From Linyphia triangularis (lineage: Eukaryota; Arthropoda; Arachnida; Araneae; Linyphiidae), in the NCBI GenBank assembly GCA_963978545.1, contig OZ021722.1, positions 15,256,801 to 15,320,800 on the forward strand: a stretch of 64,000 bases of DNA, written 5' to 3'. Within the stretch, counting starts at the first letter, position 1. Each line of letters begins with the position of its first letter. Shown here in pieces: positions 1 to 10,633 of this stretch. Position numbers and translations under genes: made by a program. The notes below the pieces were generated by a model that made no database searches, was not told where the DNA came from, and saw only the letters and a list, made by a program, of their open reading frames with translations.

Positions 1-19
1 ATATTGAAGCTTATATATA

Positions 20-30
20 GGAGAATCTCC
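20..30. other. 11-bp dyad in short monomer head
   Basis: GGAGAATCTCC has perfect 5-bp inverted arms around one central base and directly follows TATATA. The intact dyad occurs in the CCAATT-type monomers. Other monomer classes break one arm (GAATCTCG, GAATATCC, GAATATCG). It could be a protein-binding dyad, but this is inferred from symmetry only. Confidence 0.5.
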
Positions 31-164
31 AATTCCAATTTTATAACACTCACTAAATAAGAAGTGGGTCTATAGTTGGTTCAAAATGTGCAAATTTCTC
101 AAAAATAAAATTTCCCCATTGAAAACACATGGCAGACTGTTCAATGAATTATTGTTCAAAAAGT

Positions 165-181
165 AAAATTTTCAAAATTTT
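165..181. other. 17-bp near-perfect palindrome, AT-only core
   Basis: AAAATTTTCAAAATTTT is symmetric apart from its central base. It recurs once per short monomer near the monomer end, sometimes shortened by one A or T. A- and T-tracts of this kind can bend DNA. Reported as a sequence property of the satellite; no specific binding factor is claimed. Confidence 0.6.
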
Positions 182-386
182 TTCCGGTTTGTGATATCGA
201 AGCTCATATATAGGAGAATCTCGAATTTGAATTTTATAACACTCACTAAATAAGAAGTGGGTCTAAAGTTGTTCCAAAAAGTGCAATTTTCTCAAAAATA
301 AGATTTCGCCATTGAAAACACATGACGGACTGTTCAATGAATTATTGTTCAAAAAGTAAAATTTTCAAAATTTTTTCCGGTTTGTG

Positions 387-579
387 ATATCGAAGCTCAT
401 ATATAGGAGAATCTCGAATTTGAATTTTATAACACTCACTAAATAAGAAGTGGGTCTAAAGTTGTTCCAAAAAGTGCAATTTTCTCAAAAATAAGATTTC
501 GCCATTGAAAACACATGACGGACTGTTCAATGAATAATTGTTCAAAAATTAAAATTTTCAAAATTTTTTCCCGTTTGTG
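387..579. repeat. Reference short monomer (193 bp)
   Basis: One clean monomer, given as a reference for phase and length. It is a CTCAT-head variant. The previous copy starts at 194 and the next at 580, so the period is 193. The length is close to a typical nucleosome repeat, as in many eukaryotic satellites; that comparison is background knowledge, not evidence of function. Confidence 0.95.
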
Positions 580-2317
580 ATATTGAAGCTTATATATAGG
601 AGAAATCTCCAATTCCAATTTTATAACACTCACTAAATAAGAAGTGGGTCTATAGTTGGTTCAAAATGTGCAAATTTCTCAAAAATAAAATTTCCCCATT
701 GAAAACACATGGCAGACTGTTCAATGAATTATTGTTCAAAAAGTAAAATTTTCAAAATTTTTTCCGGTTTGTGATATCGAAGCTCATATATAGGAGAATC
801 TCGAATTTGAATTTTATAACACTCACTAAATAAGAAGTGGGTCTAAAGTTGTTCCAAAAAGTGCAATTTTCTCAAAAATAAGATTTCGCCATTGAAAACA
901 CATGACGGACTGTTCAATGAATAATTGTTCAAAAATTAAAATTTTCAAAATTTTTTCCCGTGTGTGATATTGAAGCTTATATATAGGAGAATCTCTAATT
1001 CCAATTTTATAATACTTACTAAATAAGAAGTGGGTCTAAAGTTGTTCCAAAAAGTGCAATTTTCTAAAAAATAAAATTTCCCCATTGCAAACACATGGCG
1101 GACTGTTCAATGAATTTTTGTTCAAAAAGTAAAATTTTCAAAATTTTTTCCCGTGTGTGATATTGAAGCTTATATATAGGAGAATCTCTAATTCCAATTT
1201 TATAACACTCACTAAATAAGAAGTGGGTCTATAGTTGGTTCAAAATGTGCAAATTTCTCAAAAATAAAATTTCCCCATTGAAAACACATGACGGACTGTT
1301 CAATGAATTATTTTTGAAAAAAAAATATTTTCAAAATTTTTTCCGGTTTGTGATATTGAAGCTCATATATAGGAGAATCTCCTATTCGAATTTTATAACA
1401 CTCACTAAATAAGAAGTGGGTCTAAAGTTGTTCCAAAAAGTGCAATTTTCTAAAAAATAAGATTTCGCCATTGGAAACACATGACGGACTATTCAATGAA
1501 TAATTTTTCAAAAAGTAAAATTTTCAAAATTTGTTCCCGTTTGTGATATTGAAGCTTATATATAGGAGAATCTCCAATTCCAATTTTATAACACTCACTA
1601 AATAAGAAGTGGGTCTATAGTTGGTTCAAAATGTGCAAATTTTTCAAAAATAAGATTTCGCCATTGAAAACACATGGCGGACTGTTCAATGAATTATTGT
1701 TCAAACAGTAAAATTTTCAAAATTTTTTCCTGTGTGCGATATTGAAGCTTATATATAGGAGAATCTCCAATTCCAATTTTATAACACTCACTAAATAAGA
1801 AGTGGGTCTATAGTTGGTTCAAAATGTGCAAATTTCTCAAAAATAAAATTTCCCCATTGAAAACACATGACGGACTGTTCAATGAATTATTTTTGAAAAA
1901 GAAATATTTTCAAATTTTTTTCCGGTTTGTGATATTGAAGCTCATATATAGGAGAATCTCCTATTCGAATTTTATAACACTCACTAAATAAGAAGTGGGT
2001 CTATAGTTGGTTCGAAATGTGCAATTTTCTCAAAAATAAAATTTCACAATTGAAAACACATGGCGGACTGTTCAATGAATTATTGTTCGAAAAGTAAAAT
2101 TTTCAAATTTTTTTTCGGTGTCTAATATTGAAGCTCATATATAGGAGAATCTCGAATTTGAATTTTATAACACTCACTAAATAAGAAGTGGGTCTAAAGT
2201 TGTTCCAAAAAGTGCAATTTTCTCAAAAATAAGATTTCGCCATTGAAAACACAAGACGGACTATTCAATGAATAATTTTTCAAAAAGTAAAATTTTCAAA
2301 ATTTTTTCCGGTTTGTG

Positions 2318-3097
2318 ATATTGAAGCTCATATATAGGAGAATCTCCTATTCGAATTTTATAACACTCACTAAATAAGAAGTGGGTCTAAAGTTGGTCCT
2401 AAAAATTGAACTTTCAAAATTTTCTTTTAAAATTTTTCCCATGTTAACAGTATGGAAAATTTCACACTTCTAAATTTTCAAAATTTTACAATCATTTTGC
2501 AACTAGGGTAACAGAATTTGTCAACCGAATCGATTTCCACATTCAAGTGGTTATTAAAATGAAATTTTACTTCTCAAAATTCGGTTATTGCCAAAAAAAT
2601 CTTTATATCCCTTTGAATATACATTAAACTTGCCAATCCTTAGGCAATTTTCCAATTCTCAATTTTCGATTTTTAACCTTAATTTGTAGCCTAGGATAAT
2701 AAAAGTCATCTTCCGATTTCTTTCTGATCATCAATTTGCTCATGAAATATTATTTTAGTACACAAAATCGAAGCAATGCTACGTAAAATAAAGCCTCAAA
2801 ACAGTTTCTGAGCGCTTTCGTTTCAAAATTTCAACTTCTCATAGAGCTATTCAAAAATAGTTTTTTTTGCCAAAATTTTGAAATTTGTTAGATTTTTAAT
2901 GTGTTTTTGAATAAAAAAACACAATTTGGAACCATTTGTTAAAAATGAAATTTTCCATTCAAATACACTCAAAACTGAAATATTTCAAGATTGAGCAATT
3001 TTCTCGAAAATACAATTCCCCATTGAAATCACATGGCGGACTATTCAATGAATAATTGTTCAAAAATTAAAATTTTCAAATTTTTTTCCCGTTTGTT
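2318..3097. repeat. Long monomer L1, internally deleted
   Basis: Carries the module start GGTCCTAAAAATTGAAC at 2395. It is only 780 bp long. About 110 bp present in full copies are missing at about 2992, where AAGATT is joined directly to GAGCAATTTTCTCG, so the AATTGAATTTTTTATTTTTAG-like tract and the CATATATCCAACTGCAATTCG stretch are lost. Confidence 0.9.
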
Positions 3098-4641
3098 ATA
3101 TTGAAGCTTATATATAGGAGAATGTCCAATTTCAATTTTATAACACTCACTAAATAAAAAGTGGGTCTAAAGTTGTTCCAAAAAGTGCAATTTTCTGAAA
3201 AATAAAATTTCTCCATTGAAAACACATGGCGGGCTGTTCAATGAATTATTGTTCAAAAAGTAAAATTTTCAAAATTTATTCCGGTTTGTGATATTGAAGC
3301 TCATATATATTAGAATCTCGAATTTGAATTTTATAACACTCACTAAATAAGAAGTGGGTCTAAAGTTGTTCCAAAAAGTGCAATTTTCTAAAAAATAAGA
3401 TTTCGCCATTGGAAACACATGACGGACTATTCAATGAATAATTTTTCAAAAAGTAAAATTTTCAAAATTTGTTCCCGTTTGTGATATTGAAGCTTATATA
3501 TAGGAGAATCTCCAATTCCAATTTTATAACACTCACTAAATAAGAAGTGGGTCTATAGTTGGTTCAAAATGTGCAAATTTTTCAAAAATAAGATTTCGCC
3601 ATTGAAAACACATGGCGGACTGTTCAATGAATTATTGTTCAAACAGTAAAATTTTCAAAATTTTTTCCTGTGTGCGATATTGAAGCTTATATATAGGAGA
3701 ATCTCCAATTCCAATTTTATAACACTCACTAAATAAGAAGTGGGTCTATAGTTGGTTCAAAATGTGCAAATTTCTCAAAAATAAAATTTCCCCATTGAAA
3801 ACACATGGCGGACTGTTCAATGAATTATTGTTCAAAAAGTAAAATTTTCAAAATTTTTTCCGGTTTGTGATATCGAAGCTCATATTTAGGAGAATCTCGA
3901 ATTTGAATTTTATAACACTCACTAAATAAGAAGTGGGTCTAAAGTTGTTCCAAAAAGTGCAATTTTCTCAAAAATAAGATTTCGCCATTGAAAACACATG
4001 ACGGACTGTTCAATGAATAATTGTTCAAAAATTAAAATTTTCAAAATTTTTTCCCGTGTGTGATATTGAAGCTTATATATAGGAGAATCTCTAATTCCAA
4101 TTTTATAACACTTACTAAATAAGAAGTGGGTCTAAAGTTGTTCCAAAAAGTGCAATTTTCTAAAAAATAAAATTTCCCCATTGAAAACACATGGCGGACT
4201 GTTCAATGAATTATTGTTCAAAAAGTAAAATTTTCAAAATTTTTTCCATTGTGTGATATTGAAGCTTATATATAGGAGAATCTCCATTTTCAATTTTATA
4301 ACACTCACTAAATAAAAAGTGGGTCTAAAGTTGTTCCAAAAAGTGCAATTTTCTAAAAAATAAAATTTCCCCATTGAAAACACATGGCGGACTGTTCAAT
4401 GAATTATTGTTCAAAAAGTAAAATTTTCAAATTTTTTTCCGGTTTGTGATATTGAAGCTTATATATAGGAGAATCTCCAATTCCAATTTTATAACACTCA
4501 CTAAATAAGAAGTGGGTCTATAGTTGGTTCGAAATGTGCAATTTTCTCAAAAATAAGATTTCGCCATTGAAAACACATGACGGACTGTTCAATGAATTAT
4601 TTTTCAAAAAGTAAAATTTTCAAAATTCTTTCCGGTTTGTG
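3098..4641. repeat. Satellite, short-monomer run (8 copies)
   Basis: Length 1544 bp is exactly 8 x 193. Mixed CTTAT and CTCAT heads. The first copy has the GAATGTCCAATTTC variant that recurs after other long monomers near 26930, 34860, 55940 and 59850. Nothing else is seen here. Confidence 0.95.
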
Positions 4642-4719
4642 ATATTGAAGCTCATATATAGGAGAATATCCTATTCGAATTTTATAACACTCACTAAATA
4701 AGAAGTGGGTCTAAAGTTG

Positions 4720-5428
4720 GTCCTAAAAATTGAACTTTCAAAATTTTCGTTTAAAATTTTTCCCATGTTAACAGTATGGAAAGTTACACACTTCTGAATT
4801 TTCAAAATTTTACAATCATTTTGCAACTAGGGTAACAGAAATTGTCATCCGAATCGATTTCCACATTCAAGTGGTTATTAAAATGAAATTTTACTTCTCA
4901 AAATTCGGTTATTGCCAAAAAAATTTTTATATCCCTTTGAATATACATTAAACTTGCCAATCCTTAGGTAATTTTCCAATTCTCAATTTTCGAATTTTAA
5001 CCTTAATTTGTAGCCTAGGATAATAAAAGTCATCTTCCGATTTCTTTCTGATCATCAATTTGCTCATGAAATATTATTTTAGTACACAAAATCGAAGCAA
5101 TGCAACGTAAAATAAAGCCTCAAAACAGTTTCTGAGAGCTTCCGTTTCAAAATTTCAACTTCTCATAGAGCTATGCAAAAATAGTTTTTTTTGCCAAAAT
5201 TATGAAATTTGTTTGATTTTTAATGTGTTTTTGAATAAAAAAACACAATTTGGAACCATTTGTTAAAAATGAAATTTTCCATTCAAATACACTCAAAACT
5301 GAAATATTTCAAGATTTTCGAAAAATTGAATTTTTTATTTTTAGAATACTTTTTTTTAATTAAAATTTGGTACAAGAATAATTATAAAACATATATCCAA
5401 CTGCAATTCGCAATTCGAAAGCATTTAA
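4720..5428. repeat. Reference extra module of the long monomer (~709 bp)
   Basis: This stretch stands in place of about 11 bases (TTCCAAAAAGT) of the short monomer, always between GTTG and GCAATTTTCT. It has no visible terminal inverted repeats, no target-site duplication, and no open frame longer than about 70 codons. Recognisable landmarks are CCCATGTTAACAGTATGG, GCAACTAGGGTAACAG, CCGAATCGATTTCC, TAGCCTAGGATAA, CTGAGCGCTT and the hairpin at 5224-5247. Its first ~30 bases loosely resemble the short-monomer segment that also follows it, so the module is bracketed by an imperfect direct repeat. No known element family was recognised. Confidence 0.85.
5224..5247. other. Hairpin-forming inverted repeat in the module
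   Basis: TGTGTTTTT and AAAAACACA form a perfect 9-bp stem with the 6-base loop GAATAA. The same element is seen in most long monomers. Copies with an extra A (34529-34570) or a changed arm (near 26615) still mostly pair. It is followed by an A-rich stretch, not a T-run, so it does not look like a terminator. Confidence 0.65.
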
Positions 5429-5531
5429 GCAATTTTCTTGAAAATACAATTCCCCATTGAAATCACATGGCGGACTATTCAATGAATAATTGTTCAAAAA
5501 GTAAAATTTTCAAAATTTTTTCCCGTTTGTG

Positions 5532-6498
5532 ATATGGAAGCTTATATATAGGAGAGTCTCCATTTTCAATTTTATAACACTCACTAAATAAAAAGTGGGT
5601 CTAAAGTTGTTCCAAAAAGTGCAATTTTATAAAAAATAAAATTCCCCCATTGAAAACACATGGTGGACTATTCAATGAATAATTGTTCAAAAATTAAAAT
5701 TTTCAATTTTTTTTTTCCCGTGTGTGATATTGAAGCTTATATATAGGAGAATCTCCAATTCCAATTTTATAACACTTACTAAATAAGAAGTGGGTCTAAA
5801 GTTGTTCCAAAAAGTGCAATTTTCTAAAAAATAAAATTTCCCCATTGAAAACACATGGCGGACTGTTCAATGAATTATTGTTCAAAAAGTAAAATTTTCA
5901 AAATTTTTTCCGGTGTGTGATAGTGAAGCTTATATATAGGAGAATCTCCAATTCCAATTTTATAACACTCACTAAATAAGAAGTGGGTCTATAGTTGGTT
6001 CAAAATGTGCAAATTTCTCAAAAATAAAATTTCCCCATTGAAAACACATGGCGGACTGTTCAATGAATTATTGTTCAAAAAGTAAAATTTTCAAATTTTT
6101 TTCTGGTTTGTGATATTGAAGCTCATATATAGGAGAATATCGAATTTGAATTTTATAACACTCACTAAATAAGAAGTGGGTCTAAAGTTGTTCCAAAAAG
6201 TGCAATTTTCTAAAAAATAAAATTTCCCCATTGAAAACACATGGCGGACTGTTCAATGAATTATTGTTCAAAAAGTAAAATTTTCAAAATTTTTTCCGGT
6301 GTGTGGTATTGGAGCTTATATATCGGAGAATCTCCAATTCCAATTTTATAACACTCACTAAATAAGAAGTGGGTCTATAGTTGGTTCAAAATGTGCAAAT
6401 TTCTCAAAAATAAAATTTCTCCATTGAAAACACATGGCGGACTGTTCAATGAATTATTGTTCAAAAAGTAAAATTTTCAAATTTTTATCTGGTTTGTG
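5532..6498. repeat. Satellite, short-monomer run (5 copies)
   Basis: 967 bp, five monomers. The first has the GGAGAGTCTCCATTTTC variant and an ATTTTATAAAAAATAAAATTC segment that recurs only just before the retroelement (9147-9165). The fourth has TATATCGG, which recurs at 13993. These shared private variants tie this block to the retroelement flanks. Confidence 0.93.
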
Positions 6499-7387
6499 AT
6501 ATTGAAGATCATATAAAGGAGAATATCGAATTTGAAATTTATAACACTCACTAAATAAGAAGTGCGTCTAAAGTTGGTCCTAAAAATTGAACTTTCAAAA
6601 TTTTCGTTTAAAATTTTTCCCATGTTAACAGTATGGAAAATTTCACACTTCTAAATTTTCAAAATTTTACAATCATTTTGCAACTAGGGTTACAGAATTT
6701 GTCAACCGAATCGATTTCCACATTCAAGTGGTTATTAAAATGAAATTTTACTTCTCAAAATTCGGTTATTGCCAAAAAAATCTTTATATCCCTTTGAATA
6801 TACATTAAACTTGCCAATCCTTAGGCAATTTTCCAATTCTCAATTTTCGATTTTTAACCTTAATTTGTAGCCTAGGATAATAAAAGTCATCTTCCGATTT
6901 CTTTCTGATCATCAATTTGCTCATGAAATATTATTTTAGTACACAAAATCGAAGCAATGCTACGTAAAATAAAGCCTCAAAACAGTTTCTGAGCGCTTTC
7001 GTTTCAAAATTTCAACTTCTCATAGAGCTATTCAAAAATAGTTTTTTTTGCCAAAATTTTGAAATTTGTTAGATTTTTAATGTGTTTTTGAATAAAAAAA
7101 CACAATTTGGAACCATTTGTTAAAAATGAAATTTTCCATTCAAATACACTCAAAACTGAAATATTTCAAGATTTTCGAAAAATTGAATTTTTTATTTTTA
7201 GAATACTTTTTTTAATTAAAATTTGGTACAAGAATAACTATAAAACATATATCCAACTGCAATTCGCAATTTGAAAGCATTTGAGCAATTTTCTCGAAAA
7301 TACAATTCCCCAATGAATTCACATGGCGGACTATTCAATGAATAATTGTTCAAAAATTAAAATTTTCAAAATTTTTTCCCGTTTGTG
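6499..7387. repeat. Long monomer L3
   Basis: Full-length long form; module start at 6576. Its head is the GAAGATCAT variant with GTGCGTCTA, and it carries the ATTTGTCAACCG variant of the ATTGTCATCCG segment. Confidence 0.93.
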
Positions 7388-7773
7388 ATATTGAAGCTTA
7401 TATATAGGAGAATATCCAATTTCAATTTTATAACACTCACTAAATAAAAAATGGGTCTAAAGTTGTTCCAAAAAGTGCAATTTTCTCAAAAATAAGATTT
7501 CGAGATTGAAAACACATGACGGACTGTTCAATGAATTATTTTTCAAAAAGTAAAATTTTCAAAATTTTTTCCGGTTTGTGATATTGAAGCTCATATATAG
7601 GAGAATCTCCTATTCGAATTTTATAACACACACTAAATAAGAAGTGGGTCTATAGTTGGTTCAAAATGTGCAATTTTCTCAAAAATAAAATTTCCCCATT
7701 GAAAACACATGGCGGACTGTTCAATGAATTATTGTTCAAAAAGTAAAATTTTCAAATTTTTTTCTGGTTTGTG
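7388..7773. repeat. Satellite, two short monomers
   Basis: 386 bp, exactly 2 x 193. The first copy has the AAAAAATGGGTC variant. Nothing else is seen. Confidence 0.93.
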
Positions 7774-8662
7774 ATATTGAAGCTCATATATAGGAGAATA
7801 TCGAATTTGAATTTTATAACACTCACTAAATAAGAAGTGGGTCTAAAGTTGGTCCTAAAAATTGAACTTTCAAAATTTTCGTTTAAAATTTTTCCCACGT
7901 TAACAGTATGGAAAATTACACACTTCTGAATTTTCAAAATTTTACAATCTATTTGCAACTAGGGTAACAGAAATTGTCATCCGAATCGATTTCCACATTC
8001 AAGTGGTTATTAAAATGAAATTTTACTTCTCAAAATTCGGTTATTGCCAAAAAAATCTTTATATCCCTTTGAATATACATTAAACTTGCCAATCCTTATA
8101 CAATTTTCCAATTCTCAATTTTCGATTTTTAGCCTTAATTTGTAGCCTAGGATAATAAAAGTCATCTTCCGATTTCTTTCTGATCCTCAATTTGCTCATG
8201 AAATATTATTTTAGTACACAAAATCGAAGCAATGCTACGTAAAATAAAGCCTCAAAACAGTTTCTGAGCGCTTTCGTTTCAAAATTTCAACTTTTCATAG
8301 AGCTATGCAAAAATAGTTTTTTTTGCCAAAATTTTGAAATTTGTTTGATTTTTAATGTGTTTTTGAATAAAAAAACACAATTTGGAACCATTTGTTAAAA
8401 ATGAAATTTTCCATTCAACTACACTCAAAACTGAAATATTTCAAGATTTTCGAAAAATTGAATTTTTTATTTTTAGAATACTTTTTTTAATTAAAATTTG
8501 GTACAAGAATAATTATAAAACATATATCCAACTGCAATTCGCAATTCGAAAGCATTTGAGCAATTTTCTTGAAAATACAATTCCCCATTGAAATCACATG
8601 GCGGACTATTCAATGAATAATTGTTCAAAAAGTAAAATTTTCAAAATTTTTTCCCGTTTGTG
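7774..8662. repeat. Long monomer L4
   Basis: Full-length long form; module start at 7851. It has CCCACGTTAACAG, TTTTTAGCCTTAATTTG and GATCCTCAATTTG, variants shared in this window only with L5 at 12702 on the other side of the retroelement. Confidence 0.93.
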
Positions 8663-9189
8663 ATATGGAAGCTTATATATAGGAGAGTCTCCATTTTCAA
8701 TTTTATAACACTCACTAAATAAAAAGTGGGTCTAAAGTTGTTCCAAAAAGTGCAATTTTCTAAAAAATAAAATTCCCCCATTGAAAACACATGGTGGACT
8801 ATTCAATGAATAATTGTTCAAAAATTAAAATTTTCAAATTTTTTTTCCCGTGTGTGATATTGAAGCTTATATATAGGAGAATCTCCAATTCCAATTTTAT
8901 AACACTTACTAAATAAGAAGTGGGTCTAAAGTTGTTCCAAAAAGTGCAATTTTCTAAAAAATAAAATTTCCCCATTGAAAACACATGGCGGACTGTTCAA
9001 TGAATTATTGTTCAAAAAGTAAAATTTTCAAAATTTTTTCCCGTTTGTGATATGGAAGCTTATATATAGGAGAGTCTCCATTTTCAATTTTATAACACTC
9101 ACTAAATAAAAAGTGGGTCTAAAGTTGTTCCAAAAAGTGCAATTTTATAAAAAATAAAATTCCCCCATTGAAAACACATGGTGGACTAT
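8663..9189. repeat. Satellite, short monomers broken by retroelement
   Basis: Two full short monomers and then positions 1-140 of a third (from 9050). It stops after CATGGTGGACTAT, where the normal monomer would continue with TCAATGAATA. The retroelement sequence begins at 9190. Confidence 0.92.
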
Positions 9190-9344
9190 AGAGGAAACAT
9201 GACACCACTCAAAATCATCGATGCGTTATCAATTACAAGATCTTTATTTTAGGCATTCCAAATAGCGAATGATAAGAAACCTGCGCAGCGAACGGCGAAC
9301 AATCTCCCCCTCTCGCCAAGCTTCTCGCCAATATTCGCCACACA
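9190..9344 (-). mobile_element. Partial 3' LTR of the BEL/Pao element
   Basis: On the minus strand, directly after the purine-rich GTGGGG, a sequence starting TGTGTGGCGAATATTGG runs to the satellite junction. A TG start after a purine tract and a downstream AATAAA fit a 3' LTR. It is about 155 bp, lacks a terminal CA at the junction, and is probably truncated. There is no second LTR in the window to confirm the boundary. Confidence 0.55.
9243..9248 (-). promoter_or_regulatory. Putative polyadenylation signal AATAAA in LTR
   Basis: The minus strand reads CCTAAAATAAAGATC inside the presumed LTR, about 95 bases from its start. The position suits the R region of an LTR. About 50 further bases of element-like sequence follow before the satellite, with no poly(A) tract at the junction. 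Confidence 0.5.
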
Positions 9345-9350
9345 CCCCAC
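9345..9350 (-). promoter_or_regulatory. Putative polypurine tract (plus-strand primer site)
   Basis: GTGGGG on the minus strand lies immediately before the TGTG start of the presumed 3' LTR. It is short and follows CACCG, so it is a weak tract. Called mainly from position. Confidence 0.4.
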
Positions 9351-9351
9351 C

Positions 9352-9370
9352 GGTGAACAGAATGTTCACC
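9352..9370. other. 19-bp inverted repeat next to the LTR
   Basis: GGTGAACAGAATGTTCACC has perfect 8-bp arms and a 3-bp spacer. It sits two bases from the presumed purine tract. It could fold as a hairpin in RNA or be a dyad binding site; the GAACA-NNN-TGTTC core resembles nuclear-receptor-type inverted half sites, but no factor can be assigned. Confidence 0.5.
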
Positions 9371-9535
9371 CAATTAAACATATAATGCAAATCAAAGCAA
9401 TGAAATAAACAATCAAATGAAAATAAACAATTAAGATACATACTTAAAGATCTCGCAACAAATCAATTTTAAAATTAATAATGTACTCTTCATTAACATA
9501 AATGTGAAAAATAAGAACAAATTAGTTTAAGAACA

Positions 9536-10633
9536 TCATGTAATTTCTAAAGGATAAAGCAATTGGATTGGTTTTCTGAAGAGACCTTTAGAAGTTTTAA
9601 CTAAACAAGATCTAACATTATTGTCTCTTCCAATATATATCTCTTTGATTACCCCAAGTTCCCACAATAATTTTGACTTAACATTCCCTTCAACAATCAC
9701 CACATCATTTAATTGCAAGTTTTTACGAAGAGATGGGGATTTAAAGTTATTAACAGTCTTTAATTGGAGTAAATACTGTTCTTTCCAGCGTCTCCAAATT
9801 TGTTTCAAAAGGAGTGTCTGGTAAGTCTTTCTCCTTTGGTATGATTGCTTGGCCGCTGTAGAGTCAATCAGTTCGATGAAATGTACAGGGTATTTGGAAT
9901 CACCATAACCTAATTCGAGGAAGTGAGCCGGCGTGAGAGGTTCTGGCTCCCCTGGGTCATTCTCTACATAGGTTAGAGGTCGATTGTTGACGATGACTTC
10001 AACCTCTGAGAGAATCGTTGAAAGTTCTTCAAATGTCACAAGTGCCTTGCCAAGTATTTTACGCAGTGGTTCCTTTACAGTCTTAACAAGGCGTTCGTAG
10101 AAGCCACCCCACCAAGGGGCACGTTCAACTATGAATTTCCAGCTGATACCTTTGTCTGCGACGAAATTTTGTAACTTGCTGTCCTTCAAGATGTTAGTGA
10201 AATATGTCAACTCTCTTTGAGCCGCTTTAAATGTACGAGCATTGTCGGAGTAAATCACTTGGCAATTACTTCTTCGTGCAAGGAACCTTCGAAAAGCAAG
10301 TAAAAAACACTTTGTGGACATGTCCGATACTAGTTCCAAATGAACGGCTCGTGTTACAGCACACGTAAACAAAGCGACGTAAGATTTTTGAGTATCTTTA
10401 CTGTTCTTCACAAGGATTGCACCTGTAAAATCAACACCTACGATTTGAAAAGGAGGAGATCGGGAAATTCTATCTCGTGGCAACTGACCACTCAGTTGAT
10501 CAGCTGGTTTGGCATTATATTTTTTGCAAATGAGACAGATGCGAATGACCGTTTTAACTAATTGACGGATTTTAGGTACCCAATAATGTTTTCGAAGTTG
10601 AGTCAAAGTTGCAGATACACCACAATGACCTAT
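9536..10633 (-). pseudogene. BEL/Pao pol 3' part: H2C2 C-half, integrase, DUF5641-like
   Basis: This frame is continuous with the RT-RNase H frame upstream but follows an in-frame TAA. Residues are counted from the codon after that stop. His3 and the pair Cys33/Cys36 complete an H2C2 zinc-binding domain whose first His lies before the stop. The integrase core shows the DDE triad: Asp68 in VGVDFTG, Asp130 in IYSDNA and Glu180 in the WWGGFYERLVK block, so the catalytic residues look intact. A C-terminal part with WRRWKEQYL, LNDVVIVEG and LLWELGVIKEIYIG matches the DUF5641 pattern that ends BEL/Pao Pol proteins. The frame ends at a natural-looking TGA. The family role is insertion of element DNA into the genome. 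It could not be translated with RT without stop readthrough. A start at the TTG near 10606 would have no biological support. Confidence 0.9.

Larger units (their letters stand above)
1..2317. repeat. Satellite, short-monomer run (12 copies)
   Basis: Twelve head-to-tail copies of the ~193-bp short monomer. Phase is set at the ATAT(T/C)GAAGC motif, with starts at 1, 194, 387, 580, 774 and so on. Each monomer contains in order: GAAGCT(T/C)ATATATAGGAG, a variable dyad (TCTCC, TCTCG or TATCC), TTTATAACACTCACTAAATA, GTGGGTCTA, a CAATTTTCT segment, AACACATGGCGGACTGTTCA, and AAAATTTTCAAAATTTT. Copies differ mainly in the head (CTTAT or CTCAT), the AATTCCAATT or AATTTGAATT block, and TATAGTTGGTTC or AAAGTTGTTCC. 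The run begins at or before the window edge. No gene is seen. Confidence 0.97.
4642..5531. repeat. Reference long monomer L2 (890 bp)
   Basis: A full-length long form. It begins as a CTCAT-head short monomer up to GTGGGTCTAAAGTTG, then carries the extra module, and returns to the short-monomer sequence at GCAATTTTCTTGAAAATAC through CACATGGCGGACTATTCAATG. The 890-bp length equals 193 plus about 697. Confidence 0.95.
9345..9535 (-). other. Noncoding stretch between pol stop and LTR
   Basis: About 190 bp between the pol stop codon (TGA at 9536-9538) and the presumed LTR. It is AT-rich, has no satellite similarity and no env-like frame. It contains the inverted repeat at 9352-9370. Nothing else is recognised. 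Confidence 0.6.

Noticed and set aside
12..22. TATATATAGG in each monomer as a TATA-box promoter
   Set aside because: AT-rich satellite will contain such strings by chance; no initiator, coding region or transcript evidence accompanies it.
1..2317. CRISPR-like array
   Set aside because: The repeats are directly abutting 193-bp monomers without unique spacers, and the window is animal-type DNA.
4720..5428. Module as a classical DNA transposon or MITE
   Set aside because: No terminal inverted repeats at its ends and no target-site duplication. Kept only as an open question of origin.
5260..5460. 66-codon plus-strand open frame repeated in many long monomers
   Set aside because: Same reasoning: low-complexity translation of the module end into the short-monomer part, disrupted in many copies by a one-base change in the T-run.
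9190..9344. Complete 3' LTR with intact end
   Set aside because: No terminal CA at the satellite joint, no second LTR for comparison and no target duplication, so only a partial LTR is claimed.
9244..9441. 65-codon minus-strand open frame after pol
   Set aside because: It runs through the presumed purine tract into the LTR, has no recognisable similarity, and is not expected to be translated in BEL/Pao elements.
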